64,000 nucleotides of DNA from contig NZ_JAUETR010000003.1 in assembly GCF_032484785.1 (NCBI RefSeq), positions 62,001-126,000 on the forward strand, in the 5' to 3' direction. Shown in pieces: positions 40,078 to 51,437 of the stretch. This DNA is from Bradyrhizobium sp. SZCCHNS1050. GTDB lineage: Bacteria > Pseudomonadota > Alphaproteobacteria > Rhizobiales > Xanthobacteraceae. A program made the position numbers and the translations under genes. Below the pieces are notes generated by a model. The model was given only the letters and a program-made list of their open reading frames with translations, was not told the origin of the DNA and ran no database searches. Numbering within the stretch: the first letter of the stretch is position 1; every line of letters begins with the position of its first letter.

Positions 40078-40095
40078 GGCACACGCTCGTGTGCC
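40078..40095 (+). promoter_or_regulatory. Perfect inverted repeat upstream of the binding-protein gene
   Basis: GGCACACG and CGTGTGCC form a perfect 8-base inverted repeat separated by CT. It ends 17 bases before the ribosome-binding site of the next gene. It could be a dimeric repressor operator or a short 5'-UTR hairpin. No specific regulator can be assigned. Confidence 0.35.
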
Positions 40096-40124
40096 CCGGC
40101 AATGGGCGACAAGGGAGGAGTTCG

Positions 40125-41375
40125 ATGCACATGCGAAGTGTAGGTATCGCCGTGTTCACGGCGCTTTTGCTGTCCGGCACGGCATTCGCGCAGGAAAAGA
40201 TCAAGGTCGGCGTCACGGCGACGCTGGAGGGCACCTATACCGTGCTCGGTGAGGACGGGATGCGCGGACACGTCACCGCGCTGAACGTGCTCGGCAAGAA
40301 GGTCGGCGACAAGGAGCTGGAATTCGTCGTCGCGTCGACCGACGCCACGCCGGACTCGGCCGTCCGTGCCGTGCGCAAGCTGATCGAGCAGGACAAGGTA
40401 CAGATCCTGCTGTCGCCGCTGTCGGGCGACGAGGGCATCGCCGTCAAGAACTTCGCCAAGACACACCCTGAGCTGACCTTCGTGAACGCCGCGTCCGGCG
40501 CACAGGAGACGACCTATGTCGATCCCGCGCCGAACTTCTTCCGCTTCAACATGGACGGCGCCCAATGGCAGGTCGGCCTCGGCAAATATGCCTACGAGAC
40601 CAAGGGCTATCGCAAGATCGCGACCGTCGGCGAAGACTATTCCTTCATCTACACCCAGGTGTTCGGCCTGGCGCTGGAGTTCTGCGGCCTGGGCGGCAAG
40701 ATCACCAGCCGGCAATGGGTCCCGCTCGGCACCAAGGATTTCGCGTCGGTGATTGCGGCGCTGCCCGATGACGTCGATGCGATCTATCTCGGTCTCGGCG
40801 GCGCCGATGCCGTCAACTTCCTCAACCAGTATCAGCAGGCCGGCGGCAAGGCGCACCTGATGGGCGGCTCGATCATGATCGACCAGACCATCCTGTCGTC
40901 CAAGGGAAATGCCAAGAACGCCCTGATCGGTACGATTGCGGCGTCGGGTCAGGCCGATACCTGGGAGGATCCGCGCTGGCAGAAGTTCGTGAAGGCCTAT
41001 CAGGACTCGTTCCCGCCGGAGAAGCGCTTCCCGAGCCCGTCGCTGCTCGCCACCAACTACTATGGCTCGACCATGGCGTTGATCCTGGCGCTGCGCGAGG
41101 TCAATGGCGATCTGTCGAACAACCAGGCCAAGCTCAAGGCGGCGCTGGCGAAGATCGAGATCGATGCCCCCAACGGCAAGATCAAGCTCGACGCCAACCG
41201 CCAAGCCATCGGCACCAACTTCGTCACCGAGGTCGTCGACGACGGCAAGGGCGCGCTGTTCAGCAAGGTGGTGAAGGTGATTCCCGACGTCAACCAGACG
41301 CTGGGATATGATGCCGCCACCTTCGCCAAGATCGGCCTGCCGAGCCGCACCGTGCCTGAATGTAAGAAGTACTGA
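40125..41375 (+). CDS. Periplasmic substrate-binding protein of a Liv-type ABC transporter
   Basis: This 416-aa protein begins with a Sec signal peptide (MHMRSVGIAVFTALLLSGTA then FAQ, cleavage near residue 22) and continues as a type I periplasmic binding fold (IKVGVTATLEGTYTVLGEDGMRG). Proteins of this family deliver amino acids, amides, aromatic acids and other small ligands to LivHMGF permeases. The start at 40125 is fixed by GGGAGGAG at 40113-40120 and by the signal peptide; a longer ORF from 39996 lacks both. It heads the large + strand operon, but is separated from the permeases by a hairpin and a regulator gene. The ligand is unknown. The C-terminal Cys in VPECKKY is common in this group. 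Confidence 0.88.
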   Translation: MHMRSVGIAVFTALLLSGTAFAQEKIKVGVTATLEGTYTVLGEDGMRGHVTALNVLGKKVGDKELEFVVASTDATPDSAVRAVRKLIEQDKVQILLSPLSGDEGIAVKNFAKTHPELTFVNAASGAQETTYVDPAPNFFRFNMDGAQWQVGLGKYAYETKGYRKIATVGEDYSFIYTQVFGLALEFCGLGGKITSRQWVPLGTKDFASVIAALPDDVDAIYLGLGGADAVNFLNQYQQAGGKAHLMGGSIMIDQTILSSKGNAKNALIGTIAASGQADTWEDPRWQKFVKAYQDSFPPEKRFPSPSLLATNYYGSTMALILALREVNGDLSNNQAKLKAALAKIEIDAPNGKIKLDANRQAIGTNFVTEVVDDGKGALFSKVVKVIPDVNQTLGYDAATFAKIGLPSRTVPECKKY

Positions 41376-41391
41376 CCTTTCTGCAGAGGGC

Positions 41392-41421
41392 GACGCGGCT
41401 CGAGCGGGCTCGGGCCGCGTC
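41392..41421 (+). terminator. Strong stem-loop after the binding-protein gene
   Basis: GACGCGGC pairs perfectly with GCCGCGTC. The inner TCGAG and CTCGG extend the stem to 13 pairs (one T-G wobble) around a CGGG tetraloop. It starts 16 bases after the stop codon. Only a weakly T-rich tract follows, so it may be an intrinsic terminator or a 3'-end-stabilizing/attenuating hairpin that leaves the binding-protein mRNA more abundant than the permease mRNA. Confidence 0.55.
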
Positions 41422-41494
41422 GTCGCGTCCCTTGCTTTCTGCCAAGCGATGATCGACGCTGACGAATAATAAGAACCATTTCGGTGAGGAAGTG

Positions 41495-42319
41495 ATGAGT
41501 AGGGCGCTCGCCGTCTTTCATGCTCGCTTCGGCCGTGCGACGGTTTATCAGCTCAATCGGCCATTCAATGTGCATGCCCATCGCGAGGGACATCTGATCT
41601 TTCACGTTGGCGGGACGCCGGCCGATATTGACGTCTGCGATCAGCATTATCAGATCGGCGAGAACTGGATCGTCGCGGTCAATCCGTGGGAACCGCATAA
41701 TTTCCTGCCGAACGATGTCGGCAACGGCGCCATCTTCTTCGTGCTCTACGTCAATGCGGAGTGGTTCACGCCATCGGCCGCGCGCGAGCAGGGCTTGCGG
41801 TTTGGTCGTACCTGCTTCCGGCGGACCGCCGCGCTCGATCGCTGCATTCGCCGCGCCGCAGCGTTGGTATGTGGCGCGCCATCGCTCGGTTGCCTCGACG
41901 GCGAGCTGCGGCAGCTGATCGACAGTTGCTACGAGGAAAGCTGGCGCGTTTCGGAGCAGATGCCCGAACGGCCATGCGCGGAAGTGACGGATTTTCGTGT
42001 TCGCAAGTGCATCAAGCTGATGTCGGACAGTCCATGCGCCGAGATCGAGCTCGATCAGATCGCCCGCGAATCCGGACTATCGCGGCCGCATTTCTATCGG
42101 CTGTTCCGCAGCCAGACCGGAGTGACGCCCAATCTCTATCTGAATACGCTGCTGATGGAGCGGGCGCTCGATGCCGTCGTGGCAACGGAAGCACCGATTG
42201 CCGACATTGGGTTCGATCTCGGATTCACCTCCCAGAGCGGCTTCACGCGCTTCTTCGCCGGCAATGTCGGCATGGCGCCGACCGACTATCGCCGCGCTGC
42301 AAAGGTGCTGCGCGCCTGA
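41495..42319 (+). CDS. AraC-family transcriptional regulator
   Basis: This 274-aa protein has an N-terminal cupin-like sensor region (about 20-110: NVHAHREGHLIFHVGG, VNPWEPHNF) and a C-terminal double helix-turn-helix at about 185-272. The latter reads IELDQIARESGLSRPHFYRLF, then IADIGFDLGFTSQSGFTRFF. ATG at 41495 is preferred over a GTG three bases upstream because GAGGA lies at 41486-41490. It sits between the binding-protein gene and the permease genes on the same strand. It is therefore the obvious candidate to sense the transported compound or a metabolite and to activate this operon. Confidence 0.9.
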   Translation: MSRALAVFHARFGRATVYQLNRPFNVHAHREGHLIFHVGGTPADIDVCDQHYQIGENWIVAVNPWEPHNFLPNDVGNGAIFFVLYVNAEWFTPSAAREQGLRFGRTCFRRTAALDRCIRRAAALVCGAPSLGCLDGELRQLIDSCYEESWRVSEQMPERPCAEVTDFRVRKCIKLMSDSPCAEIELDQIARESGLSRPHFYRLFRSQTGVTPNLYLNTLLMERALDAVVATEAPIADIGFDLGFTSQSGFTRFFAGNVGMAPTDYRRAAKVLRA

Positions 42320-42432
42320 TGTGCTGCTGCGCGTCGCGCGAAAAGAGACTGTCGATCAAGTGCGCACTCTCGTCTGCCGCTACACTCTGGGCAACGTGAT
42401 CCGCAAAAGGATCCGACGAGGGAGGACGAGCG

Positions 42433-42522
42433 ATGGCCGGCAGACCCGGCGATCTTCGGCTGAATGCGCCTTTCCGCTGTGACGACGGATCCGTCCCTCT
42501 TGTCGTGAGGGAGGGACGATGA
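42433..42522 (+). CDS. Possible 29-aa leader peptide coupled to the permease gene
   Basis: ATG at 42433 is preceded by GAGGGAGGACGAG. A 29-codon frame (MAGRPGDLRLNAPFRCDDGS and nine more residues) ends in a TGA that overlaps the ATG of the next gene (ATGA). The good ribosome-binding site and exact overlap suggest a translated leader that couples translation to the permease. It resembles no known peptide, and such a short ORF could be fortuitous. Confidence 0.35.
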   Translation: MAGRPGDLRLNAPFRCDDGSVPLVVREGR

Positions 42523-43529
42523 GCCGCTTCATCGAGCGTCACCCGATCTGGTCCCTCATCATTCTTCTCGTCTTGGCGCTGCTGGCGTGGCTGATTTTCG
42601 CCGTCTGGCCGCCGGGGCTCGAGGAGGCGATCGGCCGCAAGAAGGTGTTCCTGAGTGCGGTGTTCAACGGCATCACGCTGGGCGGGCTGTATTTCCTGGT
42701 CGCGAGCGGGTTCACGTTGATCTTCGGCCTGATGCGAAACGTCAACCTTGCGCACGGCTCGCTCTATCTGCTCGGCGGCTATGTGGGCTACGGCGTGTCC
42801 GCCGCGACCGGGTCATGGATCCTCGCCTTCGTCGCCGCCTTCATTGTCGTCGCGGCCATCGGCGTTCTCCTGCAGCTGCTCGTCTTTCGCCGCATGGAGG
42901 GCCAGGACCTGCGCCAGACCATGGTGACGATCGGCCTCTCGATCGTGTTCGCCGATCTGATGCTGTGGGCGTTCGGCGGCGACTTCTATCAGATCCAGAC
43001 GCCAGCCTGGCTGATCGGGCCGGTACAGCTGCCGCTGATGACGGCGATGAAATCGTCGGGCGAGGCTGTGTTCCTGCAGTATCCGCTGGTGCGGCTGGTG
43101 ATCTTCTGCGGCTCCGTCGTGATCGGCGTCGCGATGTGGCTCGCGCTCAACCGCACCCGCGTCGGCATGATCGTGCGCGCCGGCGTGGATGATCGCGAGA
43201 TCCTGGCGGCGACCGGTGTGCAGATTCAGCTCGTCTTCGTGCTGGTGTTCGCACTGGGCGCGGGGCTGGCCGGCATTGCCGGCGTGGTCGGCGGAACCTT
43301 CCAGTCGATCTCACCCGGCGAGGACACGCGCTTTTTGCTGGCCTCGCTGGTCGTCGTCATCGTCGGCGGCATGGGATCGATCCCGGGAGCCGCGCTCGGC
43401 GCGCTGATCATTGGGCTTGCCGAGCAGCTCGGCTCGGTCTACATCCCGACCTATGCGATCGTCGTGACCTTCCTGATCATGGTGCTGGTGCTCGCGCTGC
43501 GGCCCCAGGGCCTCCTGGCGAGGCGATGA
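42519..43529 (+). CDS. Branched-chain amino acid-type ABC permease, LivH family
   Basis: This 336-aa inner-membrane permease has an N-terminal hydrophobic segment (WSLIILLVLALLAWLIFAVW) and the LivH core beginning FNGITLGGLYFLVASGFTLI. It also has the conserved GLMRNVNLAHGSLYLLGGY motif and a GMGSIPGAALGALIIGLAEQ loop near the C-terminus that contacts the ATPase. GAGGGAGGGACG precedes the ATG. It should form the translocation pore with the next gene product. Confidence 0.92.
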   Translation: MSRFIERHPIWSLIILLVLALLAWLIFAVWPPGLEEAIGRKKVFLSAVFNGITLGGLYFLVASGFTLIFGLMRNVNLAHGSLYLLGGYVGYGVSAATGSWILAFVAAFIVVAAIGVLLQLLVFRRMEGQDLRQTMVTIGLSIVFADLMLWAFGGDFYQIQTPAWLIGPVQLPLMTAMKSSGEAVFLQYPLVRLVIFCGSVVIGVAMWLALNRTRVGMIVRAGVDDREILAATGVQIQLVFVLVFALGAGLAGIAGVVGGTFQSISPGEDTRFLLASLVVVIVGGMGSIPGAALGALIIGLAEQLGSVYIPTYAIVVTFLIMVLVLALRPQGLLARR

Positions 43530-43530
43530 G

Positions 43531-44619
43531 ATGTCGCTGATCCAGGAGGCACGTGCGCGGGAGAGCATGCTGGCAGGCGGCGCCGCACGGCAGCCGGCCG
43601 CATGGTCGGCCACCGAGCAGCCCTGGGCCTGGGCGGTCTCCGCGCTGCTGCTGATCATGCCGCTGATCGCCAACGGCTTCTTCCTGATCGAGATCTTCGG
43701 CACGACCCTGATCCTCGGAACCATCGCGTTGAGCCTGATGTTCCTCGCCGGCTATGGCGGCATGGTCAGCCTGATGCAGCTGACGATCGCGGGCTTTGCC
43801 GGCTACATGGTCGCCGTGTTCGGCGTCAGCGGCAACGCCAATATCAGCCTCGGATGGCCGTGGTGGTTGGCGCCGCCGATGGCCCTGGTGCTCGCGGTGC
43901 TGTTCGGCACGCTGGGCGGCGCGCTGGCGGTACGCACCGAGGGCATCTACACCATCATGATCACGCTCGCGATCGGCGCGGCGTTCTATTATTTCACCAA
44001 TCAGAACTGGGCGATATTCAACGGCCACACCGGCATCAACACGATCGCCACGCCACATTTTCTCGGCGTCGATTGGCGCATGGACGTCGCGTTCTATTAC
44101 CTGACGCTGGCGGTGGCCGCACTGTGCTATTTCGCTGTGCTCTATCTGTCGCGCGCGCCGTTCGGCCTGGCGCTGCAGGGCGTGCGCGACAATCCCAGGC
44201 GCATGGCCGCGCTCGGCTTCAACGTCAATGCACATCGCATCGCCGCCTATGCGTTCGCGGCCCTGATCGCCGGCATGGGCGGTGTGCTCCAGGTCTGGAA
44301 CTATCGGCAGATCTCGCCCGGATCTGTCGCGGTCGAGCGCTGCATCGACATTCTCATCGTCGCCGTCGTCGGCGGCATCACCCGGCCGGTTGGGCCCTAT
44401 ATCGGCGCCTTCATCTTCGTCATCCTGCGCACTTTCGCGCTCGACTTCCTGGTGAAGGTCGGGCTCGACGGCAACCGGTTCCGGCTGCTGATCGGGCTCG
44501 GCTTTCTCGCTATCGTGTTCTGGTCCTCCGACGGAGTCATCGGCCTCTATGAGCGGTGGCGCCGTCGCAGCGAGGCTTCGGAGCCGCGGTCGCGCCCCGG
44601 AGGTCACGGCCATGGATAG
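43531..44619 (+). CDS. Branched-chain amino acid-type ABC permease, LivM family
   Basis: This 362-aa multi-spanning permease has LivM landmarks: LSLMFLAGYGGMVSLMQLTI, a long hydrophobic core, ALQGVRDNPRRMAALGFNV as the ATPase-coupling loop, and AFAALIAGMGGVLQVW. It starts one base after the LivH stop and its end overlaps the LivG-type ATPase start by eight bases. Partner of the LivH-type permease. Confidence 0.92.
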   Translation: MSLIQEARARESMLAGGAARQPAAWSATEQPWAWAVSALLLIMPLIANGFFLIEIFGTTLILGTIALSLMFLAGYGGMVSLMQLTIAGFAGYMVAVFGVSGNANISLGWPWWLAPPMALVLAVLFGTLGGALAVRTEGIYTIMITLAIGAAFYYFTNQNWAIFNGHTGINTIATPHFLGVDWRMDVAFYYLTLAVAALCYFAVLYLSRAPFGLALQGVRDNPRRMAALGFNVNAHRIAAYAFAALIAGMGGVLQVWNYRQISPGSVAVERCIDILIVAVVGGITRPVGPYIGAFIFVILRTFALDFLVKVGLDGNRFRLLIGLGFLAIVFWSSDGVIGLYERWRRRSEASEPRSRPGGHGHG

Positions 44620-45386
44620 GGTCGCTGACCGGCTCTCGGCGCTCGGCTCGACTGCAGCCCTCGAATTGCGCGGTGTCACGCGGATGTTCGGTGCGCTCGC
44701 CGCGCTGACCGACATCACGATCACGGTGCGGCCCGGCGAGCGGCGCGCGGTGCTCGGCTCGAACGGCGCCGGCAAGACCACCCTGTTCAACTGCGTGACC
44801 GGCGACTTCCTGCCGACCTCAGGCACGATCCGCTTCTTCGGCGAGGACATCACCGCCTTTCCGCCCTACGAGCGGATCCGCCGCGGGCTGCGCCGCACCT
44901 ACCAGATCTCGGCGCTGTTCCTCGGCCTGTCGGTGCGCGACAATGTCTATCTGGCATGCCGTGGCGTCTCGCGAGCGCGCTTCTCGATGCTGCGTCCCAG
45001 CGCCAATGACGCCCTGATGCAGGCGGCCGAGCGCCTGATCGAGGCCGTGCATCTGACGTCCGTGCGTGATCAACTGGTTTCGGAGCTCGCCCATGGCCAG
45101 CAGCGGCAGCTCGAGATCGCGCTGGCGCTGGCCGGCGCGCCCCGATTCATCCTGTTCGACGAGCCGGCGGCGGGTCTGTCGCCGACCGAGCGGCGCGAGC
45201 TGGTCGAGATCCTGACGTCGCTGCCGCCGCACATCGGTTACATCATCATCGAGCACGACATGGACGTGGCGCTGCGCGTCGTCGAGAGCGTGACGATGAT
45301 GCACAACGGCCGCATCTTCAAGGAAGGCGCACCGCAGGAGATCGAATCCGATCCGGAGGTGCAGGAGCTCTATCTCGGAGGCGGCC

Positions 45387-45394
<8 letters not shown>
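44612..45394 (+). CDS. ABC transporter ATPase, LivG family
   Basis: This 260-aa nucleotide-binding protein has Walker [10 protein letters not shown], signature [14 protein letters not shown], Walker [13 protein letters not shown] and the H-loop [10 protein letters not shown]. The start at 44612 is preferred over an upstream in-frame ATG at 44549 because GGAGG lies just before it and the protein then begins like its family. The signature AHGQQRQ differs slightly from the usual LSGGQ but is common in LivG proteins. It energizes the transporter with the next gene's N-terminal domain and overlaps that gene by eight bases. Confidence 0.92.
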
Positions 45395-47606
<2,212 letters not shown>

Positions 47607-47611
47607 TGGTC

Positions 47612-48457
47612 ATGCCGAGATATGAGCGCGCACCGCTGCTGAAGAAGTTTCGCGACATGGTGCGCCGTGGCGTGCCGATCATCGGCGGCGGCGCCGGCAC
47701 CGGCCTGTCGGCCAAATGCGAGGAGGCCGGCGGCATCGACCTGATCGTGATCTACAATTCCGGCCGTTATCGCATGGCCGGCCGCGGCTCGCTCGCCGGA
47801 CTGATGGCCTATGGCGACGCCAATGCCATCGTGGTCGAGATGGCCAGCGAGGTGCTGCCGGTGGTGAAGTCGACCCCGGTGCTCGCGGGCGTCAACGGCA
47901 CCGACCCGTTCCGCGACATGGATGTGTTCCTCGATGAGCTGAAGGCGCTCGGCTTCTCCGGTGTGCAGAACTTCCCGACCGTCGGCCTGATCGACGGCAC
48001 TTTCCGCGCCAATCTCGAGGAGACGGGCATTTCCTACGCGCTGGAGATCGACATGATCGGGCGCGCGCATGACAAGGACCTGCTGACGACGCCTTACGTC
48101 TTCAATGAAGCCCAGGCCGCGGGCATGGCGATCGCGGGTGCGGACATCATCGTCTGCCATCTCGGTCTGACAACCGGCGGCTCGATCGGCGCGCAGACCG
48201 CGCCCAAGCTCGAAGACTGTCCCGGCCTGATCGACAGCTGGGCCTCGGCCGCGCTCAGTGTCAACCCCGAGATTCTAGTTCTGGCGCATGGCGGCCCGAT
48301 CGCGGAGCCGTCCGACGCCGACTTCATCATGAAGCACACCAAGAACTGCCATGGCTTCTACGGCGCCTCCTCGATGGAGCGGCTGCCGGTGGAGCGCGCA
48401 CTGACGGAGCAGGTACGACATTTCAAGGCAATCAGCGCGCGGCCACGCCGCGTCTGA
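47612..48457 (+). CDS. Phosphoenolpyruvate hydrolase-like TIM-barrel protein
   Basis: This 281-aa protein reads as a member of the TIM-barrel family annotated as PEP hydrolase-like (PF09370-type). It shows [40 protein letters not shown], an [10 protein letters not shown] segment and a C-terminal HGGPI...[14 protein letters not shown]. This domain often occurs next to or fused with Tm-1/UPF0261 domains, as here. The bacterial reaction is not firmly known. ATG at 47612 sits eight bases after GAGG and is preferred; ATG at 47606 or GTG at 47603 would add two or three residues. The start nearly abuts the preceding stop, indicating cotranslation. Confidence 0.82.
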   Translation: MPRYERAPLLKKFRDMVRRGVPIIGGGAGTGLSAKCEEAGGIDLIVIYNSGRYRMAGRGSLAGLMAYGDANAIVVEMASEVLPVVKSTPVLAGVNGTDPFRDMDVFLDELKALGFSGVQNFPTVGLIDGTFRANLEETGISYALEIDMIGRAHDKDLLTTPYVFNEAQAAGMAIAGADIIVCHLGLTTGGSIGAQTAPKLEDCPGLIDSWASAALSVNPEILVLAHGGPIAEPSDADFIMKHTKNCHGFYGASSMERLPVERALTEQVRHFKAISARPRRV

Positions 48458-48533
48458 GGCGACAACACGAGATCCGGCAGCAGCGGCGCTGAGGCGCCGC
48501 ATTCGCCGGACGAGAGACTGAGGGAGAAATGAG

Positions 48534-51431
48534 ATGTCCGGGGCTCTGATCGGTGAGCTGATTCTTTGGCTGATCATTGCGATCATCGTCATCGTGGTCG
48601 CGGTCTACATCGTCAACTGGCTGTATCACCGCTCCTCGAAGGAGGTGTCCTTCGTCCGCACGGGCTTCCTCGGGGAGCGCGTCGTGATCAATGGCGGCGC
48701 CTTCGTGCTGCCCTTCATTCACGACTATACGCCGGTGAACATGAACGTGCTGCCGATGGGTATCACGCGCGCGCGGCAGGACGCCGTCATCACGCGCGAC
48801 CGCATGCGGGTCGACGTCGAGGCCGACTTCTACGTTCGTGTCCAGCCGACGCGCGAGGCGGTGTCGATCGCGGCGGCGACGCTCGGCCGTCGCACCCTCG
48901 AGCCGGAGCGGCTGCATGCGCTGCTGTCCGGCAAGTTCATCTCGGCCATGCGCTCGGTTGCCGCTGAAATGACCATGGAGCAGATGCACGAGCAGCGCGG
49001 TGACTACGTGTCCCGTCTCAAGGCGGCCGCGGCCGAGGCGCTGGCCCAGAACGGCCTGGAGCTGGAATCGGTGGCGATCACCGATTTGGACCAGACAGAT
49101 CTCGAATTTTTCAACCCCTCGAACCGGTTCGATGCCGAGGGCCTGACGCGGCTGATGGAGGACATCGAGAGCAAGCGCAAGCTGCGCAACGATATCGAGC
49201 AGGACTCGATGATCAAGATTCGGACCCGCAACCTCGAAGCCGAGCGCGAGGCGCTCGATATCGAGCGCGAGAGCGAGACGGCGCGGCTGGAGCAGGAGCG
49301 CGACATCGAGATGCGCCGCGCCCTGCAGCGGACGGAGGTGGCGCGCGAGCGGGCGCTGCGCGAGACCGAGGCCGAGCAGGCACAGATCATGGCGCGCGAG
49401 GCGATCGAGAAGGCGCGGATCGCGAACGAACTGACGATTGCCGAGGCCCGAATCGCTGCCGAGCGCGACACGCGGCAGCGCGAGATCGAGCGGACGCGTG
49501 CCGTCGAAGAGAGGGAGCTGCTGGCGCGCGAGGACATCGAGAAGGCGCGGATCGCCAACCAGCGCGCGATCGACGCCGCGCGCATCGAATCTGAGCGCGA
49601 GGTGCGCCAACGCGATATCGAGCGGACCCGCACCATCGAGGAAGCCGAGATCGCCGCGCGCGAGGCGGTGGAGAAGGCCAGGATTCAGCAGGACCGCGTC
49701 GTCTCCGATGCGCGCATCGCCAATGACGAGGAGACACGCCGCCGCGAGATCGAACGCACCCGCGCGATCGAGCAGGCGGAGATCGCCGCGCGCGAGGCGA
49801 CAGAGAAGGCGCGCATCGCGCAGACCATGATCGTCAATCTGGAGCGCATCAGCTCCGACGAGCGCACCCGCGCCACCGAGATTGCCCAAGTGCGCAACAT
49901 CCAGGAGGCTGAGATCGAGGCGCAGAAAGCGGTCGAGGCCGCCCGGATCGCGCGCGAGCAGGCATTGTCGGCGGAACGGATCGCCGCCGAGCACGCCACG
50001 CGCAGGCTGGAGATTGAGCGCAACCAGGGCATCGAGATCGCCGGCATCGCCGCGCGCGAGGCCACCGAGGCCAGCCGCATCGCCCAGGAGGAACGCGTGC
50101 GTGCACTGGAGATCGCGCGCGTCAGGACCATCGAGGAGGCCGATATCGCCTCGCGCGAGGCGATCGAAGCGGCCCGCATCGCCCAGGAGCTGGCTGTAGC
50201 AGCCAAGCGGATCCAGTCGGAGAAGGAGACGCGTAGCCTGGAGATCGAGCGCACGGAGGCCGTCGAGGCCGCCGATCTGAAGCGTCGGGAGGCGGTCGAG
50301 CGGCGCCGCATCGAGGTCGAGCTGGCGCTGGAGGCCGAGCGCATTGCTTCGTCGCGGACGCGCGAGGTGCTCAACATCGACCACAAGAAGGCGATCGAGC
50401 TCGCCGACGAAACCCGCGTCATCGAGCTCGCCGCCAAGCGAGCCGAGCGCATCGATGCGGATCGTCAGGTCAAGGAAGCCGAGATCGTCGCGCGCAGGCA
50501 GGTCGAGACCGCCGATGTCTCGCGCGAGCAGGCGCTGGAGGCCGTCCGGTTGGAGCGTCGCCGGGCGATCGAGCAGCTCGAGGTCGCGCGCGTCCAGTCG
50601 CTGCAGGAGGCCGAGATCGCGGCCCGTGAGGAGGTCGAACGCGCCCGCATCGCCTCGGATCGTGGTCTCGACGAGGCCCGCATCGGCCGCGAGCGCGAGC
50701 TGCGTAAGCTCGAAGTGAACCGCGAGAAGGACGTCGAGACTGCGCTGATGGAGAAGGCCATCGCGCTGTATCAAAAATCGCTGGAGGAATCCGCGGCCAA
50801 GGTCGCGGCCGAAGAGGCGCGCTCGCGTGCAACGGAAGCGGCGGAGAAAGTCGTCACGGCGCGCGAGAGCGAGATTGCCCGCCGCCGTAAGACGGTCGAG
50901 GTGCTGCTGGCCGAGAAGCAGGCCGAGGAGACGCGGATCGCCGCAGAGGCCGAGCGGGTTCGTGCCGCGGTCGAAGCGGAGGCGCAGAAGCTGCTCAACG
51001 AGGCCGAGAACGTCCTGACCGACCAGGCACGCTACTCGCTGTTCCGGCGCAAGCTGCTCGACCGCATCGAGGGCATCGTGCGCGAGAGCGTCAAGCCGAT
51101 GGAGAAGATCGAGGGCATCCGCATCCTGCAGGTCGACGGCTTGAACGGAAATGGCGGCAACGGCAATGGCGGCCGCAGCGCGACCGACGAGGTGATCGAC
51201 TCCGCGCTGCGCTACCGCGTCCAGGCGCCGCTGATCGACTCCATTCTCTCCGATATCGGCGTCGAGGGCGGCAGCCTTGCCAAGATGCCGGGCCTGATCC
51301 GCGAGGCCAGGGACATGCAGGGAATCCGGAAAGAAACCTCGGCGCGCAAGGAGACAGGCGGCGGCGCCGGATCGGGCGAGGGCAGCCCGTCCGAGCCGCC
51401 GACCGATCGCGGTCCGCGCAAGAAGGGTTGA
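48534..51431 (+). CDS. Giant flotillin-like SPFH protein with an extended 11-residue-repeat rod
   Basis: This 965-aa membrane-anchored protein has one N-terminal hydrophobic helix (about 8-30) and an SPFH/flotillin domain (about 35-200: FLGERVVINGGAFVLPFIHDY, VDVEADFYVRV). A very long charged helical region follows at about 205-745. From about residue 268 this region falls into units of 44 residues, each made of four 11-residue steps, with hydrophobic residues at steps 2 and 7. A Gly/Asn-rich loop (GNGGNGNGG) lies near 875 and a Gly/Pro/Ser-rich tail ends it. Flotillins scaffold membrane microdomains; typical ones are 450-650 aa. Its place inside a catabolic operon is unusual. The opposite strand carries a long spurious ORF. 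Confidence 0.88.
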   Translation: MSGALIGELILWLIIAIIVIVVAVYIVNWLYHRSSKEVSFVRTGFLGERVVINGGAFVLPFIHDYTPVNMNVLPMGITRARQDAVITRDRMRVDVEADFYVRVQPTREAVSIAAATLGRRTLEPERLHALLSGKFISAMRSVAAEMTMEQMHEQRGDYVSRLKAAAAEALAQNGLELESVAITDLDQTDLEFFNPSNRFDAEGLTRLMEDIESKRKLRNDIEQDSMIKIRTRNLEAEREALDIERESETARLEQERDIEMRRALQRTEVARERALRETEAEQAQIMAREAIEKARIANELTIAEARIAAERDTRQREIERTRAVEERELLAREDIEKARIANQRAIDAARIESEREVRQRDIERTRTIEEAEIAAREAVEKARIQQDRVVSDARIANDEETRRREIERTRAIEQAEIAAREATEKARIAQTMIVNLERISSDERTRATEIAQVRNIQEAEIEAQKAVEAARIAREQALSAERIAAEHATRRLEIERNQGIEIAGIAAREATEASRIAQEERVRALEIARVRTIEEADIASREAIEAARIAQELAVAAKRIQSEKETRSLEIERTEAVEAADLKRREAVERRRIEVELALEAERIASSRTREVLNIDHKKAIELADETRVIELAAKRAERIDADRQVKEAEIVARRQVETADVSREQALEAVRLERRRAIEQLEVARVQSLQEAEIAAREEVERARIASDRGLDEARIGRERELRKLEVNREKDVETALMEKAIALYQKSLEESAAKVAAEEARSRATEAAEKVVTARESEIARRRKTVEVLLAEKQAEETRIAAEAERVRAAVEAEAQKLLNEAENVLTDQARYSLFRRKLLDRIEGIVRESVKPMEKIEGIRILQVDGLNGNGGNGNGGRSATDEVIDSALRYRVQAPLIDSILSDIGVEGGSLAKMPGLIREARDMQGIRKETSARKETGGGAGSGEGSPSEPPTDRGPRKKG
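49335..50357 (+). repeat. Tandem degenerate repeats of 132 bases (44 codons) in the flotillin gene
   Basis: Units at residues 268-311, 312-355, 356-399, 400-443, 444-487, 488-520 (one 11-mer shorter), 521-564 and 565-608 share the pattern IERTR-xIEEAEIAARE-AxEKARIA. The repeat is clear at protein level and diverged at DNA level. Related 11-residue steps continue less regularly to about residue 745. Confidence 0.75.
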
Positions 51432-51437
51432 TGCGAG

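Noticed and set aside
39996..41375. A longer start for the periplasmic binding protein
   Set aside because: The extra 43 residues precede a textbook ribosome-binding site and signal peptide and have no family similarity.
42171..42482. A 103-codon ORF overlapping the end of the AraC gene
   Set aside because: It is a frame shadow of the regulator's helix-turn-helix region and has no plausible start site.
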